Origin: Streptosporangiaceae bacterium
GTDB lineage: Bacteria > Actinomycetota > Actinomycetes > Streptosporangiales > Streptosporangiaceae
NCBI GenBank assembly: GCA_025964715.1
Contig: JAOPYH010000236.1
Location: 1 to 64,000, forward strand
Direction of reading: 5' to 3'
DNA: 64,000 bases
Program-made: the position numbers and the translations under genes
The notes under the pieces: model-generated
The model's database searches: none
What the model was told of the DNA's origin: nothing
What the model saw: the letters and a program-made list of their open reading frames with translations, nothing else
Shown here: positions 7,925 through 18,066 of the stretch, piece after piece
How the letters are laid out: each line of letters opens with the position of its first letter
How positions within the stretch are numbered: position 1 is the first letter of the stretch

Positions 7925-10600
7925 TCAGCGGATGCGAGCCGTGCTGCTCTGGGTGCCGCCCGCGCTGGCTTCGAACGCGACGGCCACGAGACCGTGGTCG
8001 CCTGGGACGGTCACCGTGTAGGTCCCGGATGCGGGGATGTTCGTCCTGCGCTGTCCGAGGATCTTGCCGTCCCAGACATAGGCGTAGGCGGTCCCCGGTC
8101 CGGTCGCGGCGAGCCTGAACGTCACCGTCGATCCCTCCACTTTCGGCCGGCCGGCGATCCGGGCGCTGTCGGACCGGGGCGCGGCCGGTCCGCCGGCGAG
8201 CGGTACGCCTGTCTGCGCCGCCTGCAGGATCGACTGCGGCGAGTTGACGCTGTGCGCGACATCGGTCGGCATCACCGCAGGTGGCGCCTCGGCGGGCTGG
8301 TCGGACGGCGGGGTGTAGCCCGGCAGCGAGGTCATGCCCCAGCGGTACGGGTCCCCCTGGACCCCGCCCCAGGTGGACCAGCCGATGCGTGTCTGGCCGG
8401 TCTTGTCCTGAGTATCCGAGTCGTAGACGAAGATGTTCAGGCCCAGATGGGCCGGGTCCACGGCGGCGGGCAGAGCCTTGAACGGGATCTTCGTCTCGAC
8501 GGTGTAGCCGGTGTAAGGCTTCGTCACCGTGGACGCGACCTGCATGCCAGGAGCGGTCTGGTCACCGGCCCCCTGGTGGTTGTCGGCATCTCGCTCGAAG
8601 CATGGCTTGCCGTCGCTCATGACCGGGAAGATGCCGGTCTTGAAGGTCGTCGAAGTGTTCTCCGAGCCGCCACGCGGATCGATGGCGATCTCGACCGAGT
8701 CGCTGCGCCAGTGCCGTTTGCAGTCGTCGGCACCGAGCACGGTCCCGGCCTTGTCGTCACGTACCTTCACGAGGACGTACAGCGCGTCCGCGCTCCATGT
8801 CACCCGCCCCGTCGCCGAGCAGTCGGCGGCGGATTCGCAGGCCGTGCCCTCCCAGAGCCGGGACAGGTCGAGCGCCGGTCCGGTGTATTCACCCGGGCCC
8901 TCGACACCGTCCACGGTCGGGGCGGCACCCGCCTTGGGAAAGCTCGCCACGGGGACGAGGTTCAACGCGGCCGTGCGCACGTCCGGTGCGTCGCCGGAGG
9001 AGTTGGTCGTGGTGATCGTGTAGTCGTGGTCACCACCCTTGCCGCCCTGGTTCGAGGTCGGCAGAGACGCGTCGGAGTTGGTGACCGTGAAGGTGACCGA
9101 GCCCTTGGCGCCGGCGGCCAGCTGGTAGGGCTTGGTGGCGGGACCGGCGGTGAATCCCTTCGGGAGGTCCAGCTTCACCATCCCCGACTCTGCGCTGGGA
9201 GCGAGGTTCGCGAGATCGACCCGCACGTCCCGGGACCTGCCGGAGCCGATGGGCAGCACCGGCTTCACCCGGCCGGTCAGAGCCGGCACCCCTGTCTTGA
9301 GGGCCCAGGAGTCGAAGTCCTGCACCCGGGGGAGCGGCTGCTGAACTCCCGTCACCGCCGGGCTGACCTGGACGGCTTCGGCGGTCTGGCCGAAGCCGTG
9401 CCCCGTGCCGAGGTTGGCGGCCAGCCGCACCCGCCCGTACGGCGCGGTCCGCGGCGGCGTGACCGTGAACAGGGCGGTCCGCTCCCGGGGGCCGAGGGTG
9501 CCGAGGTCGCCCGAGCCGGCGGCCTTCCAGCCCGCCGGCAGCGAAAGTGTCGCCTTGGCGTTGCGGAGCGTCTTCGGGGATCGGGCGTGCGCCGTCACCT
9601 TGACGGCCTGACCGGGCGCGACGTCGAAGGTGTCCGTCGTCAGATAGAACTCCGAGCCGAGCGGCAACCCGCCCTTCGCCGGGGTGAGCGCTCCCTCGAG
9701 CATCGCCGCGGGATCGTGGTGGTCGAGGCTGTACGGCACGCGGCTGTCGATCTGGGTGAAGTAGTCGCAGCCGATCTGGTTCGGATCGCTCGGCGGGTCC
9801 GGGAAGCCGCCCCAGCCCTGGCTGACGTACGCCCGCTGTGCTTCACGCTCGATGAGTGCCCAGGTCCTGCCGCCGTTGCCGGGCGACCTGCGTCCGGCGA
9901 AGACTCCGTCGACCACCGCGCTCGGGTCGGCGGGGGTGAAGTCGGTCGCGCACTTCGGGCCCGTCGGGCCCGTCGCGCCACCGGTGTTGAACAGCCGCCC
10001 GACGCGCCACGGCCGCAGGCCCTCACGGGTGATCTGTTCCGGGTACGCGTTCGGGTCCGCGGCGAGGAGGTAGGCCTCGGTGGCCAGACGTCCGGCCTCC
10101 TGGTGGTTGCCGTGCTGGCCGGGCACCGGCGCGGGCTCCATGGTGACCATGACCTTCGGCCTGGTCTCGCGGACGAGCCGTACGACCTTCGAGAGCGTCT
10201 CGCGCTCGTTCCACACCTCCGCGGTCAGTGGCGCGCTGACGGTGTAGTAGAAGTCCACCTTGTCCAGGTTGTGGATGTCGGTGATGCCGGCCTTGCCTAC
10301 CGCGCGGCGCTCCTCCCCCTCACGGAGCAGGCCCAGCGCCGGTCCCTCCTCGGTGCCGGCCGCGTTGCCCCCGCCTTCGCCCCGAGTGATGGTGATCACG
10401 CCGGTACGGGCGTGATCGAACTCCTTCCACTGGCCGTACGTCGACAGGCCACCGGCCTCGTCGTCGGGATGCGCCCCGACGAACAGGACGTCCAGTGCTC
10501 CCTTGTGTGGGCCGGCTGCCAGCGCTGACGCGGGCAGCGCGGCGAGGCCGGTCCCCACGAGCAGCGCGGACAGGATTGCGGGCAACGCGAATCTCCGCAT
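7925..10600 (-). CDS. Secreted PIG-L family (LmbE-like) deacetylase with NEW3-like and CBM9/DOMON-like C-terminal domains
   Basis: 891 aa; signal peptide; AHPDDEAGG motif, HGNHQEA metal-site motif; repeats of Ig/NEW3-like segments; CBM9-like region PTVDGVEGPGEYTGPALDLSRLWEG...WSADALYVLVKVRDD. Confidence 0.9.
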   Translation of the reverse strand: MRRFALPAILSALLVGTGLAALPASALAAGPHKGALDVLFVGAHPDDEAGGLSTYGQWKEFDHARTGVITITRGEGGGNAAGTEEGPALGLLREGEERRAVGKAGITDIHNLDKVDFYYTVSAPLTAEVWNERETLSKVVRLVRETRPKVMVTMEPAPVPGQHGNHQEAGRLATEAYLLAADPNAYPEQITREGLRPWRVGRLFNTGGATGPTGPKCATDFTPADPSAVVDGVFAGRRSPGNGGRTWALIEREAQRAYVSQGWGGFPDPPSDPNQIGCDYFTQIDSRVPYSLDHHDPAAMLEGALTPAKGGLPLGSEFYLTTDTFDVAPGQAVKVTAHARSPKTLRNAKATLSLPAGWKAAGSGDLGTLGPRERTALFTVTPPRTAPYGRVRLAANLGTGHGFGQTAEAVQVSPAVTGVQQPLPRVQDFDSWALKTGVPALTGRVKPVLPIGSGRSRDVRVDLANLAPSAESGMVKLDLPKGFTAGPATKPYQLAAGAKGSVTFTVTNSDASLPTSNQGGKGGDHDYTITTTNSSGDAPDVRTAALNLVPVASFPKAGAAPTVDGVEGPGEYTGPALDLSRLWEGTACESAADCSATGRVTWSADALYVLVKVRDDKAGTVLGADDCKRHWRSDSVEIAIDPRGGSENTSTTFKTGIFPVMSDGKPCFERDADNHQGAGDQTAPGMQVASTVTKPYTGYTVETKIPFKALPAAVDPAHLGLNIFVYDSDTQDKTGQTRIGWSTWGGVQGDPYRWGMTSLPGYTPPSDQPAEAPPAVMPTDVAHSVNSPQSILQAAQTGVPLAGGPAAPRSDSARIAGRPKVEGSTVTFRLAATGPGTAYAYVWDGKILGQRRTNIPASGTYTVTVPGDHGLVAVAFEASAGGTQSSTARIR

Positions 10601-10621
10601 GGACTCTCCTAGTCGGTCGTC

Positions 10622-11416
10622 CTACTCCTTGATTGCCCCCGAGAGCATCCCCGCGATGAAATGCCGTTGCAGAAAGATATAAACGATCACGATCGGCGCC
10701 GCGACGATCAGGGCGCCCGACATGAGCAATGGGTAGTCCGTCTGGTGCTGCCCCTGGAAGAACGACAGGCCGAGTGGCGCGGTCCGCAGCCCCTCGTCCG
10801 AGTTGATGATCACGAGCGCGAGCAGGAACTCGTTCCAGGTCCACATGGTCGTCAGGACGACCATGGTGAGAATCGCGGGCCGCCCGACCGGCACGAGGAT
10901 CCGCCAGAGGGTCGACCAGCTCGACGCCCCGTCCATGCGGGCCGCCTCCAGCAGCGAACGGGGCACGCTGCGGAAATACGCGCGCATCCAGAACGTCCCG
11001 AAGGCGACCGACTGTGCGATCTGCGGCAGCATCAGCCCGGGGAGGGTGTTGTCCAGGTGGACGCTGCGCAGGTCGAAGTACAGCGGCACCACGACCGTCT
11101 CGCTCGGGATCATGAGTCCGGAGAGGAAGAGGTAGAACAGCACCGTCCCGCCGGGGAAGTCCATGGTCCCGAGCGCATAGCCGGACATGATCGACATCAC
11201 CGTCGAGACGATCACCACGACGACCGAAACGGTGAGGCTGTTGCGCATGTACGTCGAGAAGTGTCCCTGCCGCCACGCCTCTGCGAAGGTGGAGAAGTCC
11301 AGGTGCGGGAGGTGCAGCGCCTGGGCCGCCACCCCCACCAGCGGGAACAGCGCGATCACGGAGAACACGCTCAGGATGGTGTAGTTGAAGATCCGCTCTT
11401 TGCGGGTGCTGATCAT
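10622..11416 (-). CDS. Carbohydrate ABC transporter permease (MalG-like)
   Basis: 264 aa; EAARMDGASSWSTLWRILVPVGRPAI EAA loop; C-terminal QRHFIAGMLSGAIKE. Confidence 0.94.
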   Translation of the reverse strand: MISTRKERIFNYTILSVFSVIALFPLVGVAAQALHLPHLDFSTFAEAWRQGHFSTYMRNSLTVSVVVVIVSTVMSIMSGYALGTMDFPGGTVLFYLFLSGLMIPSETVVVPLYFDLRSVHLDNTLPGLMLPQIAQSVAFGTFWMRAYFRSVPRSLLEAARMDGASSWSTLWRILVPVGRPAILTMVVLTTMWTWNEFLLALVIINSDEGLRTAPLGLSFFQGQHQTDYPLLMSGALIVAAPIVIVYIFLQRHFIAGMLSGAIKE

Positions 11417-12309
11417 CCCCGGCCCTCCACGAGTCGGCCCACTCCGACCGTGATGACGAAGGCCAGCACAGCGATCATGACCCCGATCGCACAGGCGAGA
11501 CCCACCTCACCGGTGTTGAACGTACGGTTGTAGACCTCGTAGGCGGGCACCTTGGTGGCGTCACCGGGGCCGCCGGTGGTGGTGAGGTAGATCAGGTCGA
11601 AGTTGCGCAGTGCCGCGATGGTCGTCAGGGTCAGCGCGACCGACAGTTCGCGCCGGAGCGCCGGCAGGGTCACCGCGAAGAACTCCCGCAGCGGACCTGC
11701 GCCGTCAACCCGGGCCGCCTCGTACAGCTCGCGCGGGATCTTCTGCACGCCCGCCGCGAACAGCACCATCGCCAGGCCGATCTCGACCCACGTGCCGATG
11801 AGGCCGACCGAGGGCAGCGCGAAGGTGAAGTCGCCGAGCCACCCCCGTGACCAGTCCGGCAGGCCCAGGCTGTGCAGCGCGCGCAGGACCCCGTTGATGG
11901 GCCCGTGGTCGGAGTAGACCCACTGCCAGCCGACCGCCACCGCGACCATGGCCACGACCTGAGGCAGGAACATGACGGTGCGGAAGAAGGCCAGCCCCCG
12001 GATCCTGGCCCGCGACATGGCCCCGACCAGTACGAACGCGATGCAGCAGGGGACCACCGCATAGAACAGGATCAGGATGAGGGCATGTGCGAACGCTGCG
12101 CGCAGGACGGGGTCGGTGAACGCCTGCACGTAGTTCGCCGGCCCGGCCCAGGTGCCGGTGCCGAGCCCGTCCCAGTGGTACAGGGAGATCCACGCTCCGT
12201 GCAGGAGTGGCCAGAGCAGGAAGGCGCCATAGACCACCAGCGCGGGCAGGACGTACAGCCACCCGACCCGGCGTGGCTCGCCCGGCGCTCCGCTGCGAGG
12301 TCTGATCAC
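11413..12309 (-). CDS. Carbohydrate ABC transporter permease (MalF-like)
   Basis: 298 aa; EAARVDGAGPLREFFAVTLPAL EAA loop; 4-bp overlap with next gene. Confidence 0.94.
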   Translation of the reverse strand: MIRPRSGAPGEPRRVGWLYVLPALVVYGAFLLWPLLHGAWISLYHWDGLGTGTWAGPANYVQAFTDPVLRAAFAHALILILFYAVVPCCIAFVLVGAMSRARIRGLAFFRTVMFLPQVVAMVAVAVGWQWVYSDHGPINGVLRALHSLGLPDWSRGWLGDFTFALPSVGLIGTWVEIGLAMVLFAAGVQKIPRELYEAARVDGAGPLREFFAVTLPALRRELSVALTLTTIAALRNFDLIYLTTTGGPGDATKVPAYEVYNRTFNTGEVGLACAIGVMIAVLAFVITVGVGRLVEGRG

Positions 12310-13664
12310 TTCTTCTTCAGGAAGTCGGCGTAGTCCTTCTGCGCGGTGCCCATTGCCTCCTGTGGCGTCGCCCGCCCGCCGATCAGCTTCTGCAGCTCGC
12401 CGCCGAGCGTGTCCGGGAAGGTCGGCGTCGCGTTGTCGAGGTACGGGGTGAGGCCGTCACTGCGGCTGATGGCGTCCCAGGCCGCGAAGATGTCCTTCTG
12501 CAGCGGCGAGGAGGGCTGCTTCGAGGCCGGCTTCAGCGCCGGGAGCAGGCCGTGCTCGGCGGCGACGTCCATGGACTGCGGCGAGGTTATGAAGTCGATG
12601 TAGGCGGCCGCCACGTCCGGGTGCTTGGACTTCGACGTGATCGAGAACGGCAGGCTCTCACCGCCCATCGTCACCGGGCTCGCGCCGGCCTGCGCGGGCG
12701 GCGGCAGCATGAAGCCGACCTTGCCGCCCATCGCCTTTTCCAGGTCGGCGGCGAACCACGTGCCGCCGATGAGGAACACGCCCTGCCCCTTGGCGAAGTT
12801 GACGGGCGAGTCGTCGTACTTCGTGGCGTTGGCGTTCTTGGGAACGTAGCCCTGCTTCACCCAGTCGGCCAGCTTCTGCGCCGCCTGGATGTTCGCGGGG
12901 TCCGTCCAGGAGCCGCCCCGTCCGAAGAACAGGTTGCGGACCGCTTCCTTGCCGGCGAGCTGGTCCTGGATCACCCCGAAGTCGTGGATCCCCGGAAATT
13001 TGTCCAGGTTGCCGAACGCCATCGGCAGCTCGCCCTTGCCCTTGGCGGTGGACAGGGCGCTCTCGAACTCCGCCCAGGTCTTCGGCTGCTGGATGCCGAG
13101 CTTGGTCAGCTTGTCCTTGTTGACGAAGACGCCGACGATCTCGCCGTGCAGCGACACGCCGTACAGGCTCCCCGAGCCGAGCGTGCGGCCGTCGGAGGTG
13201 ACGCTGTTGGTCTCGATCAGGCCCTTGGGGAACCGCTTGCGCCAGCCGTACACGGCGTCGTAGGAGTCCAGCGGCAGCAGCATGCCCGCCTTCGCGAACG
13301 CGCCCATGATCGCGTAGCCCTGGTTGGTCTCGACCACATCCGGGGGAGCGTCACCGGACAGCGCCAGGCGCAGGGTCTTCTGCAGGTCCGGGTACGACCG
13401 TGACACCCGCTTGATCTTCACGTTCGGATATTTGGCCTGGAAGTCCGCGTTGAGCTTGTCCAGCTGCTCCTGCTGCCCGCCGCGCACCTCCTGGTCCCAG
13501 ACCGTGAGGGTGACGTTGCCCGCCTTGGCGATGTCGGTGTTGACAGCCGTCGGAGCCTTGGCCGCGGGCCCGGCGCCGTTGCCGGACCCCGGGGCACAGG
13601 CGGTGGCGAGGGCGCCGAGCGCCGCCACCCCGAGGACCAATCCGCGCCTGACGAGTTTCGGCAT
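12306..13664 (-). CDS. ABC transporter extracellular sugar-binding lipoprotein
   Basis: Lipoprotein signal MPKLVRRGLVLGVAALGALATAC; solute-binding protein family 1 features; the ORF extends to 13694 but MPKL is the likelier start. Confidence 0.93.
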   Translation of the reverse strand: MPKLVRRGLVLGVAALGALATACAPGSGNGAGPAAKAPTAVNTDIAKAGNVTLTVWDQEVRGGQQEQLDKLNADFQAKYPNVKIKRVSRSYPDLQKTLRLALSGDAPPDVVETNQGYAIMGAFAKAGMLLPLDSYDAVYGWRKRFPKGLIETNSVTSDGRTLGSGSLYGVSLHGEIVGVFVNKDKLTKLGIQQPKTWAEFESALSTAKGKGELPMAFGNLDKFPGIHDFGVIQDQLAGKEAVRNLFFGRGGSWTDPANIQAAQKLADWVKQGYVPKNANATKYDDSPVNFAKGQGVFLIGGTWFAADLEKAMGGKVGFMLPPPAQAGASPVTMGGESLPFSITSKSKHPDVAAAYIDFITSPQSMDVAAEHGLLPALKPASKQPSSPLQKDIFAAWDAISRSDGLTPYLDNATPTFPDTLGGELQKLIGGRATPQEAMGTAQKDYADFLKKK

Positions 13665-13701
13665 TATGTACGGCTCCTTCGCATTCGGTCCCACACTGCC
13701 A

Positions 13702-14982
13702 TCAGCTGAACTGGGGGAGGTGACCGGCGTGGGCGGCGAGGCCCTCGTCGAGGATCTTCTCCGCGGTGCGCTTGCTGCCGACGAAGGGGTGCGCCATGAC
13801 CGCCTGCAGAGCGACCCGCCGGTCTCCGGTCACGGCGGCGTCGGCGGCCAGCCGCTCGTACTCGTGGATCGAGTGCGTCAGCCCGCGTACCGCGCGCGGC
13901 AGCTCTCCCATGACGAGCGGCGTGGGGCCCTGGCGGCCGACGATGGACGGCACCTCGACGATCGCGTCCGTTTCCAATGTGGTTATCGCGCCGTGGTTGC
14001 GGGTGTTGACGATGAAGCGCCGGCGCTCGTCCCGGGCGATGGCGCAGATGATGTCGACGGCGAACTCGCCGTGTTCACCGCCACCGCGCTCCCGGCTCGG
14101 GTCCGGGTCGGCCTTGTCGGCCTCCGCGGCCACCTGGGCGTAGTAACCAGGAAGCATCGCCATGATGTCCTGCGCCCGGGTCGTCCCCGTCCCGCGGAGC
14201 TTCTCCACGACCTCGTCGTGGAAGAAGTAGTACTTCGAGTAGGAGTTCACCAGCAGCCCGAGCGCTTTGCCGGCCTCGGCCATGCTGGCCGGGTCACGAT
14301 GCGGCGTGGCCTCGCCCGGCGGAGCCGAGTCGGCCAGCCGCGCGGCGATGTCGATCTCCTCGCCGTCGAGCCGCGCCCGCTCGGCCCACGTGCCGTGGTT
14401 CGTGCCGATCCAGTCGATCTCGAGCCCGGCCAATGGGAGGCCGAGCAGCTCCGCCCAGGTCTCGGTGTCGCCGACCCACTGGTCGCACAGCCCGATGATC
14501 CTGGCGTCGGAGTAACGCGTCACCGCGTCGGTGACAACATTCGTGGGGTTGGTGTAGTTGAGGATCCACGCCTTGGGCGCGACCTCGGCGAGCGTACGGG
14601 CGATGTCGAGCAGCACCGGGATCGAACGGCAGGCCATGAGGAAGCCCCCCGGTCCGACGGTCTCCTGCCCGACGACGCCGTACTTCAGCGGGATCGACTC
14701 GTCGAGATGCCGGCCGCTGAGGCCGCCCGGCCGGAAGGTCGTGAACACGAAGTCGGCGCCGTCGAGCGCCGGCTTGAGCCGGGTCTCGGCCGTGACCGTG
14801 AAGGACGCGCCCCGTGCGGCGAACATGTTGCGCGCGAGCCGGGTCATGACGTCGAGGTGCTCGGCGTCGAGATCGTAGAAGACCAGCTCGGCTCCGGCGA
14901 GGTCGTCGGCGCGGTGCAGCAGACCCCGGATGACTCCCGGCATGTAGCCGCTGCCGGCTCCGATCACCGCGATGCGCGTCAT
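13702..14982 (-). CDS. Glycoside hydrolase family 4 (6-phospho-beta-glucosidase / alpha-galactosidase-like)
   Basis: NAD-binding VIGAGSGYMPGVIRGLL; NYTNPTN; GLCDQW metal-site motif of GH4. Confidence 0.92.
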   Translation of the reverse strand: MTRIAVIGAGSGYMPGVIRGLLHRADDLAGAELVFYDLDAEHLDVMTRLARNMFAARGASFTVTAETRLKPALDGADFVFTTFRPGGLSGRHLDESIPLKYGVVGQETVGPGGFLMACRSIPVLLDIARTLAEVAPKAWILNYTNPTNVVTDAVTRYSDARIIGLCDQWVGDTETWAELLGLPLAGLEIDWIGTNHGTWAERARLDGEEIDIAARLADSAPPGEATPHRDPASMAEAGKALGLLVNSYSKYYFFHDEVVEKLRGTGTTRAQDIMAMLPGYYAQVAAEADKADPDPSRERGGGEHGEFAVDIICAIARDERRRFIVNTRNHGAITTLETDAIVEVPSIVGRQGPTPLVMGELPRAVRGLTHSIHEYERLAADAAVTGDRRVALQAVMAHPFVGSKRTAEKILDEGLAAHAGHLPQFS

Positions 14983-16148
14983 TGTTCTCCTCGCAGCGTG
15001 GGTTCGGCCCTGGTGATGACCTGGTCGGCCGCCTCAGGGATAAAGGGGACGATGAAGGAGTATTCCTCCAGGTCGCTGTCCGGCACCTCGCCGGACTCGC
15101 CGAACGACGCGATCTCGCCCCAGCAGGGAGAGCCGAGCGAACCGCTGTAGTGCCGTACGGACAGACCCGCGCAGAGGTTGGCGAACTTCAGCCGCTGGTG
15201 CAGCGGCCAGTCGGCCAGGGTGCCGAACACGAAGCCGGCGGCGAACACATCGCCCGCGCCTGTGGGGTCGAGAGCGTGCACCGGCAGGGCGTCGGTCTCC
15301 GCTCGCTCACCGGTGCCGGCGTCGATGGCGATCGCGCCGCGCGCGCCCCGCTTGACCACGACCAGCGGCACCCGGCCGGACAGCGCCTCGGCCGCCTCCT
15401 CCGGGCTCCCGGACCTGGTGTAGGCCATCGCCTCGACCGCGTTGGGCAGGAAGACGTCGACGTGTTCGAGCCGGTCCAGGACGTCGGTGGACCAGGTCTC
15501 GGCAGGATCCCAGCCCACGTCCGCGAAGACCTTGGTCCCGGCCTCGCGCATGCTGACCGCCCAGTCCGGTACGGGCCGGTCGATGTCGACAAAGCAGGTT
15601 CGCGCCCACGGCGGTGTGGTGAGCCGGTCCAGTGGCGGCGTGGGCTTCGTATAGGTGATCATGCTCCGGTCCGAGTCATAGGCCAGCGACACGGTCACCG
15701 GCGTCGGCCAGCCCGGCAGCCGGCGCGACCGGCTGAGGTCCACGCCCTCCTGCTCGGCCAGTGTGCGCCAGAGGTAGGACCCGAACATATCGTCACCGAA
15801 CGCCGCGGCGAGCCCCACCCGGAGCCCGAGCCGGCTCATCGCCACGGCGATGTTGGCCACCCCTCCGGGCGCCGAGCCGAGACCGTCGGTGACCAGCTCG
15901 GTGCCGGGCGGGGGCAGGCCCGGAAGGCCCGTGAAGATCATGTCCATGAAGACCTGGCCCGACAGGAACACATCCAGGCCGGCGTCGCCGTTGCCGCTCC
16001 GGAGCCGGTCGCCGGCCACCTGGCGTTCGGTACAGGGATCGGCCACCACGGACGGCTCGGGCAGCCGCTCCGAGGTGGCGGGTCGCTTCGCTCGGTGCTG
16101 TGCGGATGCGGGCTGTGCGGACCCCGGTCCGTGCAGCGTTGCCGTCAT
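14979..16148 (-). CDS. PfkB-family carbohydrate kinase
   Basis: GGVANIAVAMSRLG, DPTGAGDVFAAGFVFG signature; 4-bp overlap with GH4 gene; the ORF extends to 16202, start uncertain. Confidence 0.9.
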   Translation of the reverse strand: MTATLHGPGSAQPASAQHRAKRPATSERLPEPSVVADPCTERQVAGDRLRSGNGDAGLDVFLSGQVFMDMIFTGLPGLPPPGTELVTDGLGSAPGGVANIAVAMSRLGLRVGLAAAFGDDMFGSYLWRTLAEQEGVDLSRSRRLPGWPTPVTVSLAYDSDRSMITYTKPTPPLDRLTTPPWARTCFVDIDRPVPDWAVSMREAGTKVFADVGWDPAETWSTDVLDRLEHVDVFLPNAVEAMAYTRSGSPEEAAEALSGRVPLVVVKRGARGAIAIDAGTGERAETDALPVHALDPTGAGDVFAAGFVFGTLADWPLHQRLKFANLCAGLSVRHYSGSLGSPCWGEIASFGESGEVPDSDLEEYSFIVPFIPEAADQVITRAEPTLRGEQ

Positions 16149-16473
16149 GGGCGTCTCCCCGTGGGGCGCGGTGATCGGGCGGACGAAGACGTTACTTATC
16201 ACAGTGGGACGGTTGGTACGTTCCAGAGCGATCTATGACCATATCGTGACCGACATTCTGCCGTGACCGGACGTCCAGTGATATAGGTAACTTAAGTGTC
16301 GATACCGTGCCTTAGCGGTACGTTTCGGTCTTGCTGAACTGGGCAGGGCGTTTCTCGGGCAGGGGCCGCCGACCCGACCCGGCTTTTCGGAAATCGACCG
16401 GAACAGCGCACGCCTGACGGCTAACGCATCTGCCCCTGCCACCATCCGTGCGCCCACCGCCAAGGAGGACACG

Positions 16474-17604
16474 ATGAAGGCGCTCGTTTACCACGGACCT
16501 CGGGACGTCAGGGTGGACCAGGTGCCCGACCCGAGCATCGAGGCGCCGACCGACGTCATCGTCAAGATCACGACGACCAACATCTGTGGCTCGGACCTTC
16601 ATATGTATGAGGGCCGGACGAACATGGAGCCGGGGCGGATCCTCGGGCACGAGAACCTCGGCGAGGTGGTCGAGACCGGTAACGCCGTGGAACGCGTCCA
16701 CCAGGGTGAACGTGTCTGCATGCCCTTCAACATCGCCTGCGGCTACTGCAAGAACTGCAACCGCGGGCTGACCGCCTACTGCCTGACCCACAATCCCGCA
16801 GGTGGCGGTGCCGCCTACGGCTTCGCCGGCATGGGGCCCTATGAGGGGGGGCAGGCGGAGTACCTCCGTGTGCCGCACGCGGACTTCAACTGCCTGCGGC
16901 TGCCGGAAGGGACGCAGAAGGAGACGGACTTCGTGATGGTGGCGGACATCTTCCCGACCGGTTATCACGCCACGGAACTCGCCGGTCTCGAGCCCGGGGA
17001 GAACGTGGTGATCTACGGTGCGGGGCCCGTCGGGCTCATGGCCGGATATTCCGCGGTCATCAAGGGCGCGGACAAGGTCATGGTCGTCGACCGCCACCCG
17101 GACCGGCTGCGGCTGGCCGAGGAGATCGGCGCCATCCCGATCGACGATGCCAAGGCCCCGCCGGTCGAGCAGGTCCTGGACATGACCAACGGTGAGGGGG
17201 CCGACCGCGGCTGCGAGTGTGTCGGATACCAGGCGCACGACCCCGAGGGGACCGAGCATCCGAACATGACCCTGAACAATCTCGTCCGGTCCGTACGGTC
17301 GACGGGCGTGATGGGCGTCGTCGGGGTCTTCGTTCCCGAGGATCCGGGTGGGGCGGACGAGCTCGCCAAGCACGGTCAGCTGGTGTTCGACTACGGGACG
17401 TTCTGGTACAAGGGCCAGGCGATGGGCACCGGCCAGTGCAACGTCAAGGCCTACAACCGTCATCTGCGCAACCTGATCGCCGACGACAAGGCCAAGCCGT
17501 CGTTCGTGGTCTCCCACGAACTGCCGCTGGACGAGGCACCGGAGGGCTACCGGCACTTCGACGCCCGAGACGATGGCTGGACCAAGGTGGTGCTGCATCC
17601 CTGA
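16474..17604 (+). CDS. Zn-dependent alcohol dehydrogenase, glutathione-independent formaldehyde dehydrogenase-like
   Basis: GRILGHENLGEVVETG, CMPFNIACGYCKNCNRGLTAYC structural Zn site, ICGSDLHMYEGR. Confidence 0.92.
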   Translation: MKALVYHGPRDVRVDQVPDPSIEAPTDVIVKITTTNICGSDLHMYEGRTNMEPGRILGHENLGEVVETGNAVERVHQGERVCMPFNIACGYCKNCNRGLTAYCLTHNPAGGGAAYGFAGMGPYEGGQAEYLRVPHADFNCLRLPEGTQKETDFVMVADIFPTGYHATELAGLEPGENVVIYGAGPVGLMAGYSAVIKGADKVMVVDRHPDRLRLAEEIGAIPIDDAKAPPVEQVLDMTNGEGADRGCECVGYQAHDPEGTEHPNMTLNNLVRSVRSTGVMGVVGVFVPEDPGGADELAKHGQLVFDYGTFWYKGQAMGTGQCNVKAYNRHLRNLIADDKAKPSFVVSHELPLDEAPEGYRHFDARDDGWTKVVLHP

Positions 17605-17665
17605 GCGCTGAGCGGCGATGTCCAGGCGATGTCCCGTGAGTGTCCCCGTACATGACATTGCCTTT

Positions 17666-17685
17666 ATATAGCCGCATCGGTATAT
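17666..17685. promoter_or_regulatory. Candidate ArsR operator: ATATA-N10-TATAT dyad
   Basis: ATATAgccgcatcggTATAT immediately upstream of the ArsR gene start (17695). Confidence 0.4.
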
Positions 17686-17694
17686 TCAGGCCCT

Positions 17695-18039
17695 ATGGCA
17701 GTGGCTTTCAATGTGCTCGCCGAGCCGGCCCGCCGGCGCATCCTGGACCTGCTCCTCGAGCGGCCACGCATGGTGGGCGAGCTGACCGAGCAGCTCGGGC
17801 TGACGCAACCAGGGACCTCCAAGCACCTGAGGGTGCTGCGCGAGGCCGGGCTGGTGCGGGTCCGCCGCGAGGCTCAGCGGCGGTGGTACGAGCTGCGCCC
17901 GGAGCCACTCGCCGAGGTCGACGTCTGGCTTCAGCCCTACCGGCGGCTGTGGATCGAGCGCCTGGATGCCCTGGAACGGCACCTCGAAGCCATGCCGGAC
18001 ACCGCGTCGCCGGACAGGGCGCAGGGCACTGACGGCTGA
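17695..18039 (+). CDS. ArsR-family transcriptional regulator
   Basis: FNVLAEPARRRILDLLLERPRMVGELTEQLGLTQPGTSKHLRVLREAGLVRVRREAQRRWYEL wHTH. Confidence 0.95.
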   Translation: MAVAFNVLAEPARRRILDLLLERPRMVGELTEQLGLTQPGTSKHLRVLREAGLVRVRREAQRRWYELRPEPLAEVDVWLQPYRRLWIERLDALERHLEAMPDTASPDRAQGTDG

Positions 18040-18066
18040 GGGGCCCGAACGGCGGCTCGCGGCCGG

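Noticed and set aside
7994-10528. 844-aa plus-strand ORF opposite the PIG-L gene
   Set aside because: Antisense shadow ORF, Arg/Gly-rich, no recognisable motifs; the minus-strand PIG-L frame has clear motifs.
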